Assembly (NCBI RefSeq): GCF_965198245.1
Contig: NZ_OZ240249.1
Coordinates: forward strand, 2,170,001-2,234,000
Reading direction: 5' to 3'
DNA: 64,000 nucleotides
DNA from: Poriferisodalis sp965198245
GTDB lineage: Bacteria > Actinomycetota > Acidimicrobiia > Acidimicrobiales > Poriferisodalaceae
Shown here: positions 19,637 to 28,872 of the stretch, one piece after another
How the letters are laid out: every line of letters begins with the position of its first letter
Position numbering within the stretch: position 1 is the stretch's first letter
Program-made: the position numbers and the translations under genes
Notes under the pieces: generated by a model
Seen by the model: only the letters and a program-made list of their open reading frames with translations
What the model was told of the DNA's origin: nothing
The model's database searches: none

Positions 19637-22258
19637 ATGACGACCGAGTTCGTGTTGAACGGCTCGCCGGTCACGGTCGCAAGCGACCATGAGCATCTGC
19701 TTGCGGCACTGCGAGATGAGCTGGGAATCATCTCGCCCAAGGACGGGTGCGCCCCGTCGGGCCAATGCGGCTGCTGCACGGTGCTGGTCGACGGCAGGGC
19801 ACGGGTGGCCTGCCAAACCAGTCTCGAGCGCTCAGCAGGCACCGAGATCACCACCGTCGAGGGCTTCGACGATGACGAGGTGGACGCCATGGCGGACACG
19901 TTCGCAGCGCACGGTGCCCTGCAGTGCGGGTTCTGCACGCCAGGCATCGTGGTGCGGCTGAAGGCCCTTCTCGACCGCAAGGGCTCCGCGCTGACTCGCG
20001 AAGAAGCCAGCCGTCACCTGGGCGGCCACCTGTGCCGCTGCACCGGCTACACCAAAATCCTCGACGCGGTGGAATCGCTGGCGGCAGGGGAGGTGCCGGT
20101 GGCCCTGCCGCCCAAGGGCGTGGGCAGCTCGGGCGTGCGCTACGAGGCTCGCGAGCTGACGCTGGGCAGCCGCCCGTACATCGACGACATCGTGATCGAC
20201 TCGTCGATCAGCGGTGTGACGGCCCCGTACGGCATGCTGCACGGGGCGCTGCGCTTCGCCGACCACGCCCGCGCCGATGTCTTGTCGATCGACACCAGCG
20301 CAGCCGAAGCAGTGCCCGGGGTGCAGGCCGTGTTCACCGCCGCCGACATCCCCGGCGTGCTGCGGGTGGGCCTCATCCACAAGGACTGGCCGGTGATGAT
20401 CCCGGTGGGCGGGCGCACGTCCTACCTCGGCGACGTGCTCGCCACTGTGGTGGCCGACAACCGGCCCGCTGCCCGGCGCGCCGCAGAGCTGATCGATGTG
20501 GCCTACGACGTCCTCGAGCCGATGACCGACCCGGTGCGAGTCAAAGACAGCGACATCGATGCCGTCTGGGAGCTCGACGGCAACGTGCTGTCGCGCTCGA
20601 CTTACGCCCGCGGCGACGTTGACGCTGCGCTGGCTGCATCGGCACACACGGTGACCGAGACGTTCCAGACCCAGCGCATCGAGCACGCCTATCTCGAGCC
20701 CGAGTCGACCCTTGCCGTGCCCACCCCTGCCAACGGGGTCCCCGCCGGACTGCACGTGTACACCGGCGGGCAGGGCATCTGGGACGACCGCAACGACATC
20801 GCCGCGGTACTGGCGCTCGACCCGTCGGTGGTCACCACAGAGCTGGTCTCCAATGGCGGGGCGTTCGGCGGCAAGGAGGACATGTCGAACCAGGCGCACG
20901 CCGCGCTGGCGGCGTGGCTGACTGGCCGCCCGGTGCGGATCACCTTGTCGCGTGAGGAATCGCTGCTCATGCATCCGAAGCGACACCCCATCCGCATGAC
21001 CTATGAGGTCGGCTGCGATACCGACGGCAAGCTCACCGCAGTGCGGGCGCGCATGTTCGGAGATTCGGGCCCGTACGCCTCGGTCGGCATGAAGGTGCTG
21101 GAACGGTCGGCAGGGCACGCCACCGGGCCCTACCTGGTGCCGGCTGTGGACGTCGAGTCGGTCGCGGTGCGCACCAACAACCCCGTGTGCGGCGCATTCC
21201 GGGGATTCGGCGCCAACCAGGCGCAGTTCGCCATGGAAGGCGTGATGGACCGGCTGGCCGAAGCCCTGGGCATCAGCGGCTTCGAGATGCGTCAGCGCAA
21301 CGTGGTCGTGCCCGGGGGAGTGTGGGGACCGGGCCAGATCATGGACGACGGCTGTCTGGGCGCTCAGGCCTGCTTGGACGCCGTGCGCGAGCCCTACGAG
21401 GCGGCCCGTGCAGCCGGCAAGCCCGTCGGGATCGGGCTGGGGCTGAAGAACTCTGGCCTCGGCAACGGTTTCAAGGAGATCGCCAAGGCTGTGGTGCGTT
21501 TCTGTGCTGACGGCACCCTCGAAGTCCGACACTGTTGGACTGAAATGGGCCAGGGCGTGCACACCGTCGCACTGCAGGTCGCGGTGGAAGAGCTCGGCGT
21601 CGACCCCGAAGCGGTGAGGGTCATCGTGGACTCCACCCGTGAGCTCGGCGCCGGCCAGACCACGGGCAGCCGCGGCACGCTCATGGGCGCAGGATCCGTG
21701 GCCGATGCCTGCCGCGCCGCGCTGGCCGACGGCTGCCGGCCCGAAGTGGACTACGAGGGCGAGTACCGGGTGGACTGGACTAACTCGCTGTCGGAAGGCC
21801 TGGAGAACCCGGTCATCCACTCGACCTTCGGGTACGCCGCTCAGGTTGTCATCCTCGACCCGGACAGCGGCATCGTGGAGCGGGTCATCGCCGCGCACGA
21901 TGTCGGCCGAGCCGTGAACCCCGTGATGTGCGAGGGCCAGATCGAGGGCAGCGTGCACATGGGGCTCGGCTACGCGCTGAGCGAGGGCTTCCCCGCTGAC
22001 GCCGACGGACGACCGCTCAACGCCACATTGCGCAGCCTCGCGATCATCCGGCCCAAGGACATGCCCGATGTCGACGTCATCCTGGTCGAGTCGCCCCAGC
22101 CCGGCGCTCCCTACGGCATCAAGGGCGTCGGCGAGATCGGGCTCGTGCCCACGGCGGGTGCCGTCGCAGCGGCTATCCGCGAGTACGAAGGCGTCTGGCA
22201 CAACGAACTGCCAATGCGCAACCCGTCAAACCGCGAGCGAGCCGACGCCTGGGTCTGA
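19637..22258 (+). CDS. Fused FeS/molybdopterin hydroxylase (xanthine dehydrogenase/aldehyde oxidoreductase family)
   Basis: An 873-residue single-chain enzyme. The ATG at 19637 has GGAGAAAGG just upstream. Residues about 1-75 are a plant-type 2Fe-2S ferredoxin (CAPSGQCGCCTV with Cys38, 44 and 47); residues about 80-150 are the second 2Fe-2S domain (CGFCTPG, CRCTG); the rest is the molybdopterin domain pair, with GGAFGGKEDMSN, CGAFRGFGANQAQFA and the catalytic-Glu motif KGVGEIGLVPT near the C-terminus. The domain order equals Mop-type aldehyde oxidoreductase. There is no FAD domain and no FAD-subunit gene nearby, so the electron acceptor is unknown. Context with carbamoylases and an SsnA-like gene suggests a purine or N-heterocycle hydroxylase. 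Confidence 0.85.
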   Translation: MTTEFVLNGSPVTVASDHEHLLAALRDELGIISPKDGCAPSGQCGCCTVLVDGRARVACQTSLERSAGTEITTVEGFDDDEVDAMADTFAAHGALQCGFCTPGIVVRLKALLDRKGSALTREEASRHLGGHLCRCTGYTKILDAVESLAAGEVPVALPPKGVGSSGVRYEARELTLGSRPYIDDIVIDSSISGVTAPYGMLHGALRFADHARADVLSIDTSAAEAVPGVQAVFTAADIPGVLRVGLIHKDWPVMIPVGGRTSYLGDVLATVVADNRPAARRAAELIDVAYDVLEPMTDPVRVKDSDIDAVWELDGNVLSRSTYARGDVDAALAASAHTVTETFQTQRIEHAYLEPESTLAVPTPANGVPAGLHVYTGGQGIWDDRNDIAAVLALDPSVVTTELVSNGGAFGGKEDMSNQAHAALAAWLTGRPVRITLSREESLLMHPKRHPIRMTYEVGCDTDGKLTAVRARMFGDSGPYASVGMKVLERSAGHATGPYLVPAVDVESVAVRTNNPVCGAFRGFGANQAQFAMEGVMDRLAEALGISGFEMRQRNVVVPGGVWGPGQIMDDGCLGAQACLDAVREPYEAARAAGKPVGIGLGLKNSGLGNGFKEIAKAVVRFCADGTLEVRHCWTEMGQGVHTVALQVAVEELGVDPEAVRVIVDSTRELGAGQTTGSRGTLMGAGSVADACRAALADGCRPEVDYEGEYRVDWTNSLSEGLENPVIHSTFGYAAQVVILDPDSGIVERVIAAHDVGRAVNPVMCEGQIEGSVHMGLGYALSEGFPADADGRPLNATLRSLAIIRPKDMPDVDVILVESPQPGAPYGIKGVGEIGLVPTAGAVAAAIREYEGVWHNELPMRNPSNRERADAWV

Positions 22259-22291
22259 ACCGTTTCCCCTACGAGCTTCACGCAGTCGTAG

Positions 22292-22334
22292 GAGTGTGGC
22301 TGTGGCCAGCGAGATGCTGCCCACAGCCACACTC
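22292..22334. terminator. Strong bidirectional terminator hairpin
   Basis: A 14-base perfect inverted repeat (GAGTGTGGCTGTGG at 22292-22305 with its complement at 22321-22334) encloses an inner CAGC/GCTG stem. It sits midway between convergent genes ending at 22258 and 22363, so it can serve both strands. No T-run follows. Confidence 0.8.
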
Positions 22335-22362
22335 ATGGGTTCACAAGTGCAGTTGTTGCCGC

Positions 22363-24603
22363 CTACTGCTCTTCGCCTTCGGCGGGCATGTTGTAGCTGT
22401 AGATCCGGCCCTGGTGGTTGTCGAGCACCCACATGGTCTCACCGTCGGACCAGATTCCCTTCGGACTGTTGTTGCCGGCCTCGTTCAGACCATTGAAGTC
22501 GAGGTCAGCTTGTCGATCGCCGGTGTCGAGGTCGTAGGCGTACAGCTTCTTGTCCGCCGTGTCCACCACCCACATGGTCTCACCGTCAGACCACAGCCCC
22601 GCAGGGTGGCAGTTGCCAGATGCACGGGGATCGTCGCTGAAAGCTGAGCAGAGCGTCGTCAGCTCTTTGCTTGAGTCCCGTTCGCCGGTGTCCAGGTCGT
22701 AGGCGAAGATCTTGATGTTGTTCTTTGGATCGGACACCCAGATCGTGGTGCCGTCGGACCACAGACCCTTAGGAACCCAATTCCAGCCTTCGAGTCGTGC
22801 CGAGCCCAGCAGCGTACGGTCGTCTTCGCCGGTATAGAACTCTTTGCTGGTGTCACGGGCACCGGCCGTCAGGCTGTAGGCGTACAACTTCTGGTCGCGA
22901 TCGTCCGATACCCATATAGTGGTGCCGTCGGACCACAGGCCATTGGCATTGTGATTGCCCGCATCCGCCAGCGTGGTGATGTCCTTGGACGAGTCGTGGG
23001 CACCGGTGGCCAGGTCGTAGGCGAACAGGGCTCCGCTGAGGTCGGTCACCCACATGGTGGTGCCGTCGGACCACGTGGCTCGAGGCATGCGGTTGCCCTC
23101 AGCGAGTCCGTCTATGTCTGACAGCACGGCCCATCCGAACGCTTCGGTGGAAGCCCGAGCGACAACGACGGTGTAGGTCTTGGTGACCGTGGAGTCGTTC
23201 GACACCACGGCAACCGTGATGGTGTTGAGGCCTTCGTTCAAGGCGACTTGGTGTCCCTGCGCGTCGGTGTCGGCATCATCGGGGGAGATCGTCACCGTCG
23301 CACCCGTATCGCTGCGCTGCGTCGCAACGGTGGTGGTTGCCACGGAGCTGGCCGCGTCTGCGGTGTAGCGGGCCGTGGCGGAATCGAACGTGCCGATGTC
23401 CAGGTCGCTGAGGGCGAGAGCGCTCAACGTGGCGTCATTGCGGATGACGGCCAGGTTGGATCTAGTGACGACCACGGTGTAGGTCTGGGTGTGCGAACCG
23501 CGGGTCACTGTGACGGTGATGGTGTTCTCGCCGGCGACCAGACTGATTTGAGCACCGTCAGTGCTCGTGTCTTCGTCGGCAGGCGAGATGGAGACCTCAG
23601 CGTCTGAGTACTGCGCGCTCGCGGTCACAGTGATCGTGGCAGTGTCACTGGTGACGCGCACCGCATAGTCAGTGTCCGACGGGTCGAAGGCCTCCGACGC
23701 CGGGTCAAAGGTCTGAGGGTCGGAGCCGTCGAGCTCCAGCGACTGCAGGTGGGTGCGGCCGGGCATGGTGTAGGCGTAGATCTTGTCGTCCCCTTGATCG
23801 GCCACCCACATGGTGGTGCCGTCAGACCAAAGACCGTCGGGCGCGTTGTTGCCGACACCGCTGAGCGTGTCGAAATCCAGATGGGCGAGCCGGTTGCCGG
23901 TGCTCAGCTCGTAGGCGTAGACCTTGTCGTCATCTTCGTCGGACACCCACATGGTGGTGCCGTCAGACCACAGCCCTGCGGGGCGGCTGTTGCCCGCATT
24001 CTTGAGGGTGTTGAGGTCTTTGCTCGGCTGGCGCGACTGGGTGGCCAGGTCGTAGGCGTAGATCTTCCCGTCCCACAAGTCGGACACCCACAAGGTGGCG
24101 CCGTCGGACCACAGACCCTTGGGGCTGAGATTGTCAGCGTCTCCGAGGGTCCAGGCGTAGAAGTCGTCAGTTCCCTGCCGGGTGCCCGTAGCCAGGTCGT
24201 AGGCAAAGATCGAGATCATCTCGTTCCACCCGTCAGAGACCCACATGGTGGTGCCGTCGGACCAAAGCCCGCCAGGCCGGTTGTTGCCGGCGTCGTCGAG
24301 CGTGTCGATGTCCGAATCGGACTTGCGATCACCTGTGGCCAGGTCATAGGCGAAGATCTTGTCCTCGCCATCGTCGACCACCCACATCGTGGTGCCGTCC
24401 GACCAGATTCCGGTCGGATCTGTCCCGCCGACGTCAATGTCTCGCAGCGCGTTGGCAGACGCCCCCGCAGCAGGTGACAACAGCGCCGCCGCGAGCGCCA
24501 CCGCAGCTAGCGCCGCCGGCAGAGCCCGTCTGTGCCTGAGGGCACTCGTTCCGCGGGGGTTTGCGGCGCTGCTACGCGGCACCGCAACGCATTCGAAGGT
24601 CAT
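22363..24603 (-). CDS. Secreted beta-propeller/cadherin-like surface protein
   Basis: A 746-residue exported protein. A signal peptide covers about residues 25-50 (ALPAALAAVALAAALLSP, cleavage near ASANA). Five repeats of about 52 residues with the core GLWSDGTTMWVxDxxDDKIYAYDLATG follow, then two cadherin-like beta-sandwich domains (about 290-480, each ending with a TKTYTVVVxR or HTQTYTVVVTR strand), then five more propeller repeats to the C-terminus. Repeats of this kind form blades of a WD/NHL-like propeller. The gene is intact, unlike its two relatives at 11493 and 58408. It lacks an enzyme domain, so a binding or structural role at the surface is likely. No anchor motif is seen. Confidence 0.75.
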   Translation of the reverse strand: MTFECVAVPRSSAANPRGTSALRHRRALPAALAAVALAAALLSPAAGASANALRDIDVGGTDPTGIWSDGTTMWVVDDGEDKIFAYDLATGDRKSDSDIDTLDDAGNNRPGGLWSDGTTMWVSDGWNEMISIFAYDLATGTRQGTDDFYAWTLGDADNLSPKGLWSDGATLWVSDLWDGKIYAYDLATQSRQPSKDLNTLKNAGNSRPAGLWSDGTTMWVSDEDDDKVYAYELSTGNRLAHLDFDTLSGVGNNAPDGLWSDGTTMWVADQGDDKIYAYTMPGRTHLQSLELDGSDPQTFDPASEAFDPSDTDYAVRVTSDTATITVTASAQYSDAEVSISPADEDTSTDGAQISLVAGENTITVTVTRGSHTQTYTVVVTRSNLAVIRNDATLSALALSDLDIGTFDSATARYTADAASSVATTTVATQRSDTGATVTISPDDADTDAQGHQVALNEGLNTITVAVVSNDSTVTKTYTVVVARASTEAFGWAVLSDIDGLAEGNRMPRATWSDGTTMWVTDLSGALFAYDLATGAHDSSKDITTLADAGNHNANGLWSDGTTIWVSDDRDQKLYAYSLTAGARDTSKEFYTGEDDRTLLGSARLEGWNWVPKGLWSDGTTIWVSDPKNNIKIFAYDLDTGERDSSKELTTLCSAFSDDPRASGNCHPAGLWSDGETMWVVDTADKKLYAYDLDTGDRQADLDFNGLNEAGNNSPKGIWSDGETMWVLDNHQGRIYSYNMPAEGEEQ

Positions 24604-24774
24604 GGGCCTTACTCCAAGAGGGATTCAGCTCACTGCCGCACGGCATCACACCGTCGACCCGAACTGATAGTTGATTGGCTGATACATGAAGCATAGCTCA
24701 TGGAACAATGTGTTAGATGCAATTATGCGGCGCCACTCTGCGGCCCGCGTGATCGAAGTGGCAGAGTTCACGCC

Positions 24775-25710
24775 ATGACGTCACCTGGTTCAGTCACGTT
24801 CGGCCTGCTGCTGCCCTCGCGTGAGTTCGCGATGTATGCGCCCCATGACGGGGATCCCCTCCGACTCGTCGACCTGGCGGTGCGGGCCGAGGAACTCGGT
24901 TTCGGCGCTGCGTGGATCGGAGATTCGCTGCTGGCCAAGCCTCGGGCCGAACCGCTTTCGGTGCTGGCTGCTGTTGCAGCGGCCACCGAGCGCATCGACC
25001 TCGGCACCGCGGTGCTGCTCGCATCGATGCGCAACGCCGCCCAGTTCGCTCAGCAGGCCGCAACGGTCGATGCGCTGTCGGGCGGCCGGCTGATCCTGGG
25101 CGTCGGCGCAGGTCCGCCCGGACCCCAGGTCAACGCGGACTTCGATCTCGTCGGTGCCGACTTCGACCGGCGGGGCAGCCGGATGATGCAGGTCGTCCAC
25201 GAGGCTCGTGAACTCTGGCGGGCGGAAGACACACCAGCAGAACTGCGGCTCCAGCCAGTGTGCGCAACCGAGGGCGGTCCCCGCATGTGGTTGGGCGGCT
25301 CGGGGCCACGCGGGCTCGAGCGTGCCGGTCGGCACTTCGACGGCTGGTTCCCGACCGCCCCTGCGGTCGACGCGTTCGCCGAACAGCTCGTGACGATGCG
25401 CTCCCACGCGGCCGACGCTGGACGAGATCCGGCGTCCATCACTGCAGCGGCCTACCTGACCGTCAACATCGGCGATCCCGACACCGCAGCAGCCGAGGTA
25501 GACCAACACTCGAGGCTGTACTACGGCGTCGAGTTCGAGGTGGTGCGCCGGCTCTTGGGCACCCGGTCGGGTACGCAGCCCGAGATCATGGCATGGCTGC
25601 AGAGTTACATCGACGCCGGTTGCGAGCACATCAGCATCCGCTTGGCATCGCCCGACGTCGACACCCAGCTCGACCGTCTCGTGGAGCTGCTCCCCCAACT
25701 GCGCACCTGA
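24775..25710 (+). CDS. LLM-class F420-dependent oxidoreductase
   Basis: A 311-residue luciferase-like protein. I prefer the ATG at 24775 because MTSPGSVTFGLLLPSREF is the normal first strand; an upstream ATG at 24700 adds 25 unlike residues. Family marks include RAEELGFGAAWIGDSLL, ERIDLGTAVLL, LSGGRLILGVGAG and GGPRMWLGGSGPRGLERAG. The substrate is unknown. The gene begins a plus-strand run that continues through the amidohydrolase, ammonia-lyase-like, hydratase and permease genes, so it may supply a redox step of the same pathway. Confidence 0.85.
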   Translation: MTSPGSVTFGLLLPSREFAMYAPHDGDPLRLVDLAVRAEELGFGAAWIGDSLLAKPRAEPLSVLAAVAAATERIDLGTAVLLASMRNAAQFAQQAATVDALSGGRLILGVGAGPPGPQVNADFDLVGADFDRRGSRMMQVVHEARELWRAEDTPAELRLQPVCATEGGPRMWLGGSGPRGLERAGRHFDGWFPTAPAVDAFAEQLVTMRSHAADAGRDPASITAAAYLTVNIGDPDTAAAEVDQHSRLYYGVEFEVVRRLLGTRSGTQPEIMAWLQSYIDAGCEHISIRLASPDVDTQLDRLVELLPQLRT

Positions 25711-25797
25711 TCAACCTGACCTCATCACCCCGGCCTGACCAATTCGGGACATCAGGGCGGCTCAGCGGGCTCGGAGGCCGGGATTACGCTCGCAGCC

Positions 25798-26847
25798 GTG
25801 AGTGAGGGGGGTGCGACGACGCCGGGACTCGTGTGTGCGCACCACCACCTGTACTCGGCACTGGCGAGAGGCATGCCTGCCCCGCCGCGCACCCCAGGCG
25901 GCTTTGCCGAGATCCTGGAGCTGGTGTGGTGGCGTCTCGACCGAGCACTCGACCTCGAGATGCTGGAATGGTCGGCGAAGCTCGGTGCGCTGGAAGCACT
26001 CGAATCAGGCTGTACGGCGATTGTCGATCATCACGAGTCGCCCAACGCCATCGAAGGCTCGCTCGACGTGATCGCAGCGGCCTGCGCCGAGGTAGGCGTT
26101 CGGATCAGTTGCTGCTACGGCGTCACCGACCGCCACGGTGCGGACGGGGCTCGGCGCGGCCTCGCAGAGAACGACCGCTACCTCGCAGCAGGCGGTCGGG
26201 GGTACGTGGGCGTCCACGCGGCGTTCACCTGCACCGACGACACCCTGGAAGCAGCCGCAGATCTGGCCCAACAGCACGATGTCGGCGTGCACATCCATGT
26301 CGCAGAAGGGCCGCCCGATGCCGACGCTGCTCAGCGGCTGGCGGACCTGAGCGACGAGCGTTGGCTGCTCATCCACGGAGTTCATCTGCCGACCGATCAC
26401 GGCCTCGAAGGCACCATCGTGCACAACCCTCGCTCGAACATGAACAACGCCGTCGGCTACGCCAATCCGGCCCGGTTCGCTGCAACGAACCCCATAGCGC
26501 TGGGCACTGACGGCATCGGCGCCGACATGCTCGACGAGTTCCGAGTCGCCTATGTGCGCCTGCGGGAACACGACGTGACCGCCGGGCCAGACACACCGTG
26601 GGAATGGCTCGCGAACGGGTGGAACCTGATGCCCGAGGCGCTTGAGGACTCAGTGCGCTGGTCGTATCCGAGCGCCGACCCCTGGCATCTCGCCTACACG
26701 CCTGGCGTCGGGGCCCTCGACGTCACGATCGACGGCGAGCAGGTGCTCTCGAACGGCATTGCCACACGCGTCGACCCCGCTGAGGTGCGTGCCCGAGCCG
26801 CTGAGCAAGCCCAGCGGCTCTTCGCCGCGCTCGACGAACTCGACTGA
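25798..26847 (+). CDS. SsnA/chlorohydrolase-like amidohydrolase lacking the N-terminal beta domain
   Basis: A 349-residue TIM-barrel metal hydrolase. Metal-site motifs are AHHHLYSALARG (residues 14-25), HIHVAEGP, LIHGVHL and LGTDGIGADM, all in order. Related SsnA/guanine-deaminase-type enzymes are about 440 residues and start with a beta-sandwich segment ending in PGLVxxHxH; here the protein begins almost at that point, from a GTG at 25798 that is directly followed by a G6 run. The 87 bases upstream do not encode the missing part in any frame I can see. Either a short natural variant or a truncated gene. It is 11 bases from the next gene. Confidence 0.7.
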   Translation: MSEGGATTPGLVCAHHHLYSALARGMPAPPRTPGGFAEILELVWWRLDRALDLEMLEWSAKLGALEALESGCTAIVDHHESPNAIEGSLDVIAAACAEVGVRISCCYGVTDRHGADGARRGLAENDRYLAAGGRGYVGVHAAFTCTDDTLEAAADLAQQHDVGVHIHVAEGPPDADAAQRLADLSDERWLLIHGVHLPTDHGLEGTIVHNPRSNMNNAVGYANPARFAATNPIALGTDGIGADMLDEFRVAYVRLREHDVTAGPDTPWEWLANGWNLMPEALEDSVRWSYPSADPWHLAYTPGVGALDVTIDGEQVLSNGIATRVDPAEVRARAAEQAQRLFAALDELD

Positions 26848-26858
26848 GGAGACCGACG

Positions 26859-28025
26859 ATGGCTGCACAGGTGACCCGCAACACGCTGTTCGACGGGCGG
26901 GACTGGCCCGCCGCGCCGCCTGAGGTGCGTACGTTCCACCGCCGGCTGCCCGCCTACGCACCCACGCTGGTGATCGATGCGCCGTGTCTGGCCGAAAGCC
27001 TCGGCGTCGGGCGGGTCCTTGTGAAGGCCGAAACCCAGCGCATGGGTCTGCCGTCGTTCAAGATCCTGGGCGCGTCGTGGGCGTCGTACCGCGCCATCTG
27101 CGAGCACTTGGGCGGCGAACCTCCGCCGTGGGCGAACATCAACGCGCTGGCAGCCAGCCTGGCTCACCTTCGGCCGATGACCCTGGCGGCCGCCACCGAC
27201 GGCAACCACGGACGGGCGGTTGCCTTCATGGCACGGCTTCTGGGCTTCGACGCGCACATCCTGGTGCCCGACGGCACTGCGGAGGCCCGTATCGCCGCCA
27301 TCGGGGACGAGAGCGCGACGGTGACCGTGGTGGACGGCACCTACGACGATGCGATCACCCAGAGCGCCGAGATGGCCGGTGAGCGCTGCCTAGTCGTGTC
27401 GGACACCTCGTGGCCGGGCTACGAGACCATCCCCGCCAACGTCGCCGAGGGCTATACGACGATCTTCTCCGAGGTGGACGATGCGCTTACCGCCAACGGG
27501 ATCGCCCAACCCGATCTCGTCGCAGTCCCCGTGGGAGTCGGTGCCTTCATGGCCGCTGCAGTCACCCACTACCGCAGCGGCGAGCACCGCCCGGTGCTGG
27601 TATCGGTGGAGCCCGACGATGCGAATTGCGTGCAGGCTTCGACGATGGCAGGGGAGATCACCGAGACGCCGGGTCCGCACCGCTCGATCATGGTGGGGTT
27701 GAACTGCGGTGTCCCCTCGCCGCTGGCATGGCCGATGCTGGCCAGCGGCGTCGACTGGTGCGTCTCGGTGAACAGCGACGCTGCCGGCCGGGCCATGGCC
27801 GACCTGGCCGGATCACAGGTAGTGGCAGGTGAGACCGGCAGTGCCTCTCTGGCGGGCCTGCGAGCGTTGCTCGGGGATCCTGAGGGTTGCAGCGCACTCG
27901 ACGACCCGCAGAACGCAACAGTGCTCGTCATGGTCACCGAAGGCGCCACCGACCCGGCCAACTACGAACGCATCGTCGGCCGGCCCCACACCGAGGTCGG
28001 CCGGGTCCTGACCGCAGTACGTTGA
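26859..28025 (+). CDS. Diaminopropionate ammonia-lyase-like PLP enzyme (YgeX family)
   Basis: A 388-residue fold-type II PLP protein. The Schiff-base Lys68 lies in GLPSFKILGASWA, and ATDGNHGRAVAF (about 112-123) is the characteristic asparagine loop of YgeX/DpaL. Length agrees with the family (about 400). It would deaminate 2,3-diaminopropionate to pyruvate and ammonia, or act on a related amino acid. In E. coli the ygeX gene lies in a cluster with ygeW, ygeY, hyuA and ssnA. The same companions (an SsnA-like gene, carbamoyl hydrolases, a molybdenum hydroxylase) are close by here, which strengthens both assignments. AGGAGA precedes the ATG. Confidence 0.75.
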   Translation: MAAQVTRNTLFDGRDWPAAPPEVRTFHRRLPAYAPTLVIDAPCLAESLGVGRVLVKAETQRMGLPSFKILGASWASYRAICEHLGGEPPPWANINALAASLAHLRPMTLAAATDGNHGRAVAFMARLLGFDAHILVPDGTAEARIAAIGDESATVTVVDGTYDDAITQSAEMAGERCLVVSDTSWPGYETIPANVAEGYTTIFSEVDDALTANGIAQPDLVAVPVGVGAFMAAAVTHYRSGEHRPVLVSVEPDDANCVQASTMAGEITETPGPHRSIMVGLNCGVPSPLAWPMLASGVDWCVSVNSDAAGRAMADLAGSQVVAGETGSASLAGLRALLGDPEGCSALDDPQNATVLVMVTEGATDPANYERIVGRPHTEVGRVLTAVR

Positions 28026-28063
28026 GCGCCCACCAAGCGTTGGCAAACAGGGGGAGACTCGCC

Positions 28064-28840
28064 ATGCCGCTCGATCAAGAGAACTACCAGGCCATGCTCA
28101 TCGACAAGCGGGACAACGGCGTCGCTGTCGTCACGCTGAATCGTCCTGAGCGACTCAATGCGGTCAACGGCCAGATGCACCACGAAATGGCGACATTCAC
28201 TCGAGAAGCGCAGACCGACGACGACGTGAAGGTCGTCGTGCTCGCCGGCTCAGGCCGTGCCTTCTGCGCCGGCGGCGATTTCAGTGACGCTGGCGGACCG
28301 GCCGTCAGCTTCGAGGAGGGGCGCCAGATCGTCGACCATCTCCTCGAGCTGCGCAAGCCGATCATCTCGGCGGTGCAGGGCTATGCCATGGGCCTCGGCG
28401 CCAATATCGCGCTCCTGTGCGACGTGGTGGTGGCGGGGCACAGCTCGGTGTTCGCGGACACCCACGTCAACATGGGCATCGGCGCCGGCGATGGGGGACA
28501 GGTCATCTGGCCGCTGCTGATGGGTGTGAACCGGGCCAAATGGCATCTCATGACCGGCGAACGTGTCACCGGTCAGATGCTCTACGACATGGGGCTCGTC
28601 AACTTCCTGGTGGACGACGACGCAATTGGGGACACAGCACTCGAGAAGGCAGCACAGCTCGCCGCAGGGCCCCAGAAAGCCATCAGCGCCTCCAAGGTGC
28701 CGATCAACAACTGGATCCGGCAGATGTCGGCCCAGATCCTGCCGCTGTCGCTCAGCCTGGAAGGCGAGACCTTCCACGGCAGTGACGCTCGAGAGGCCCA
28801 GCGGGCGTTCGTGGAGAAGCGCCCTGCGAAATTCGAGTAG
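28064..28840 (+). CDS. Enoyl-CoA hydratase/isomerase family protein
   Basis: A 258-residue crotonase-fold protein. The open frame extends further upstream, but the ATG at 28064 follows GGGGGAG and starts the usual first strand (MLIDKRDNGVAVVTLNRPER). Oxyanion-hole segments are AGSGRAFCAGGDFSD (about 65-79) and VQGYAMGLGANIALLCD. In the active-site loop VNMGIGAGDGGQVIWP the expected glutamate positions are not obvious, so hydratase activity is not certain. Crotonase members also do isomerase, hydrolase and dehalogenase chemistry. Confidence 0.8.
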   Translation: MPLDQENYQAMLIDKRDNGVAVVTLNRPERLNAVNGQMHHEMATFTREAQTDDDVKVVVLAGSGRAFCAGGDFSDAGGPAVSFEEGRQIVDHLLELRKPIISAVQGYAMGLGANIALLCDVVVAGHSSVFADTHVNMGIGAGDGGQVIWPLLMGVNRAKWHLMTGERVTGQMLYDMGLVNFLVDDDAIGDTALEKAAQLAAGPQKAISASKVPINNWIRQMSAQILPLSLSLEGETFHGSDAREAQRAFVEKRPAKFE

Positions 28841-28872
28841 TCACTAGCAGGGATGCAGAAGGCGAGAGGGGC

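Noticed and set aside
19832..22201. Minus-strand 789-codon open frame
   Set aside because: It is the GC-rich shadow of the molybdenum hydroxylase gene, with His/Val/Arg-rich composition and no family resemblance.
25711..25797. Missing N-terminal segment of the SsnA-like protein upstream of its start
   Set aside because: None of the three forward frames in these 87 bases shows the expected beta-strand pattern.
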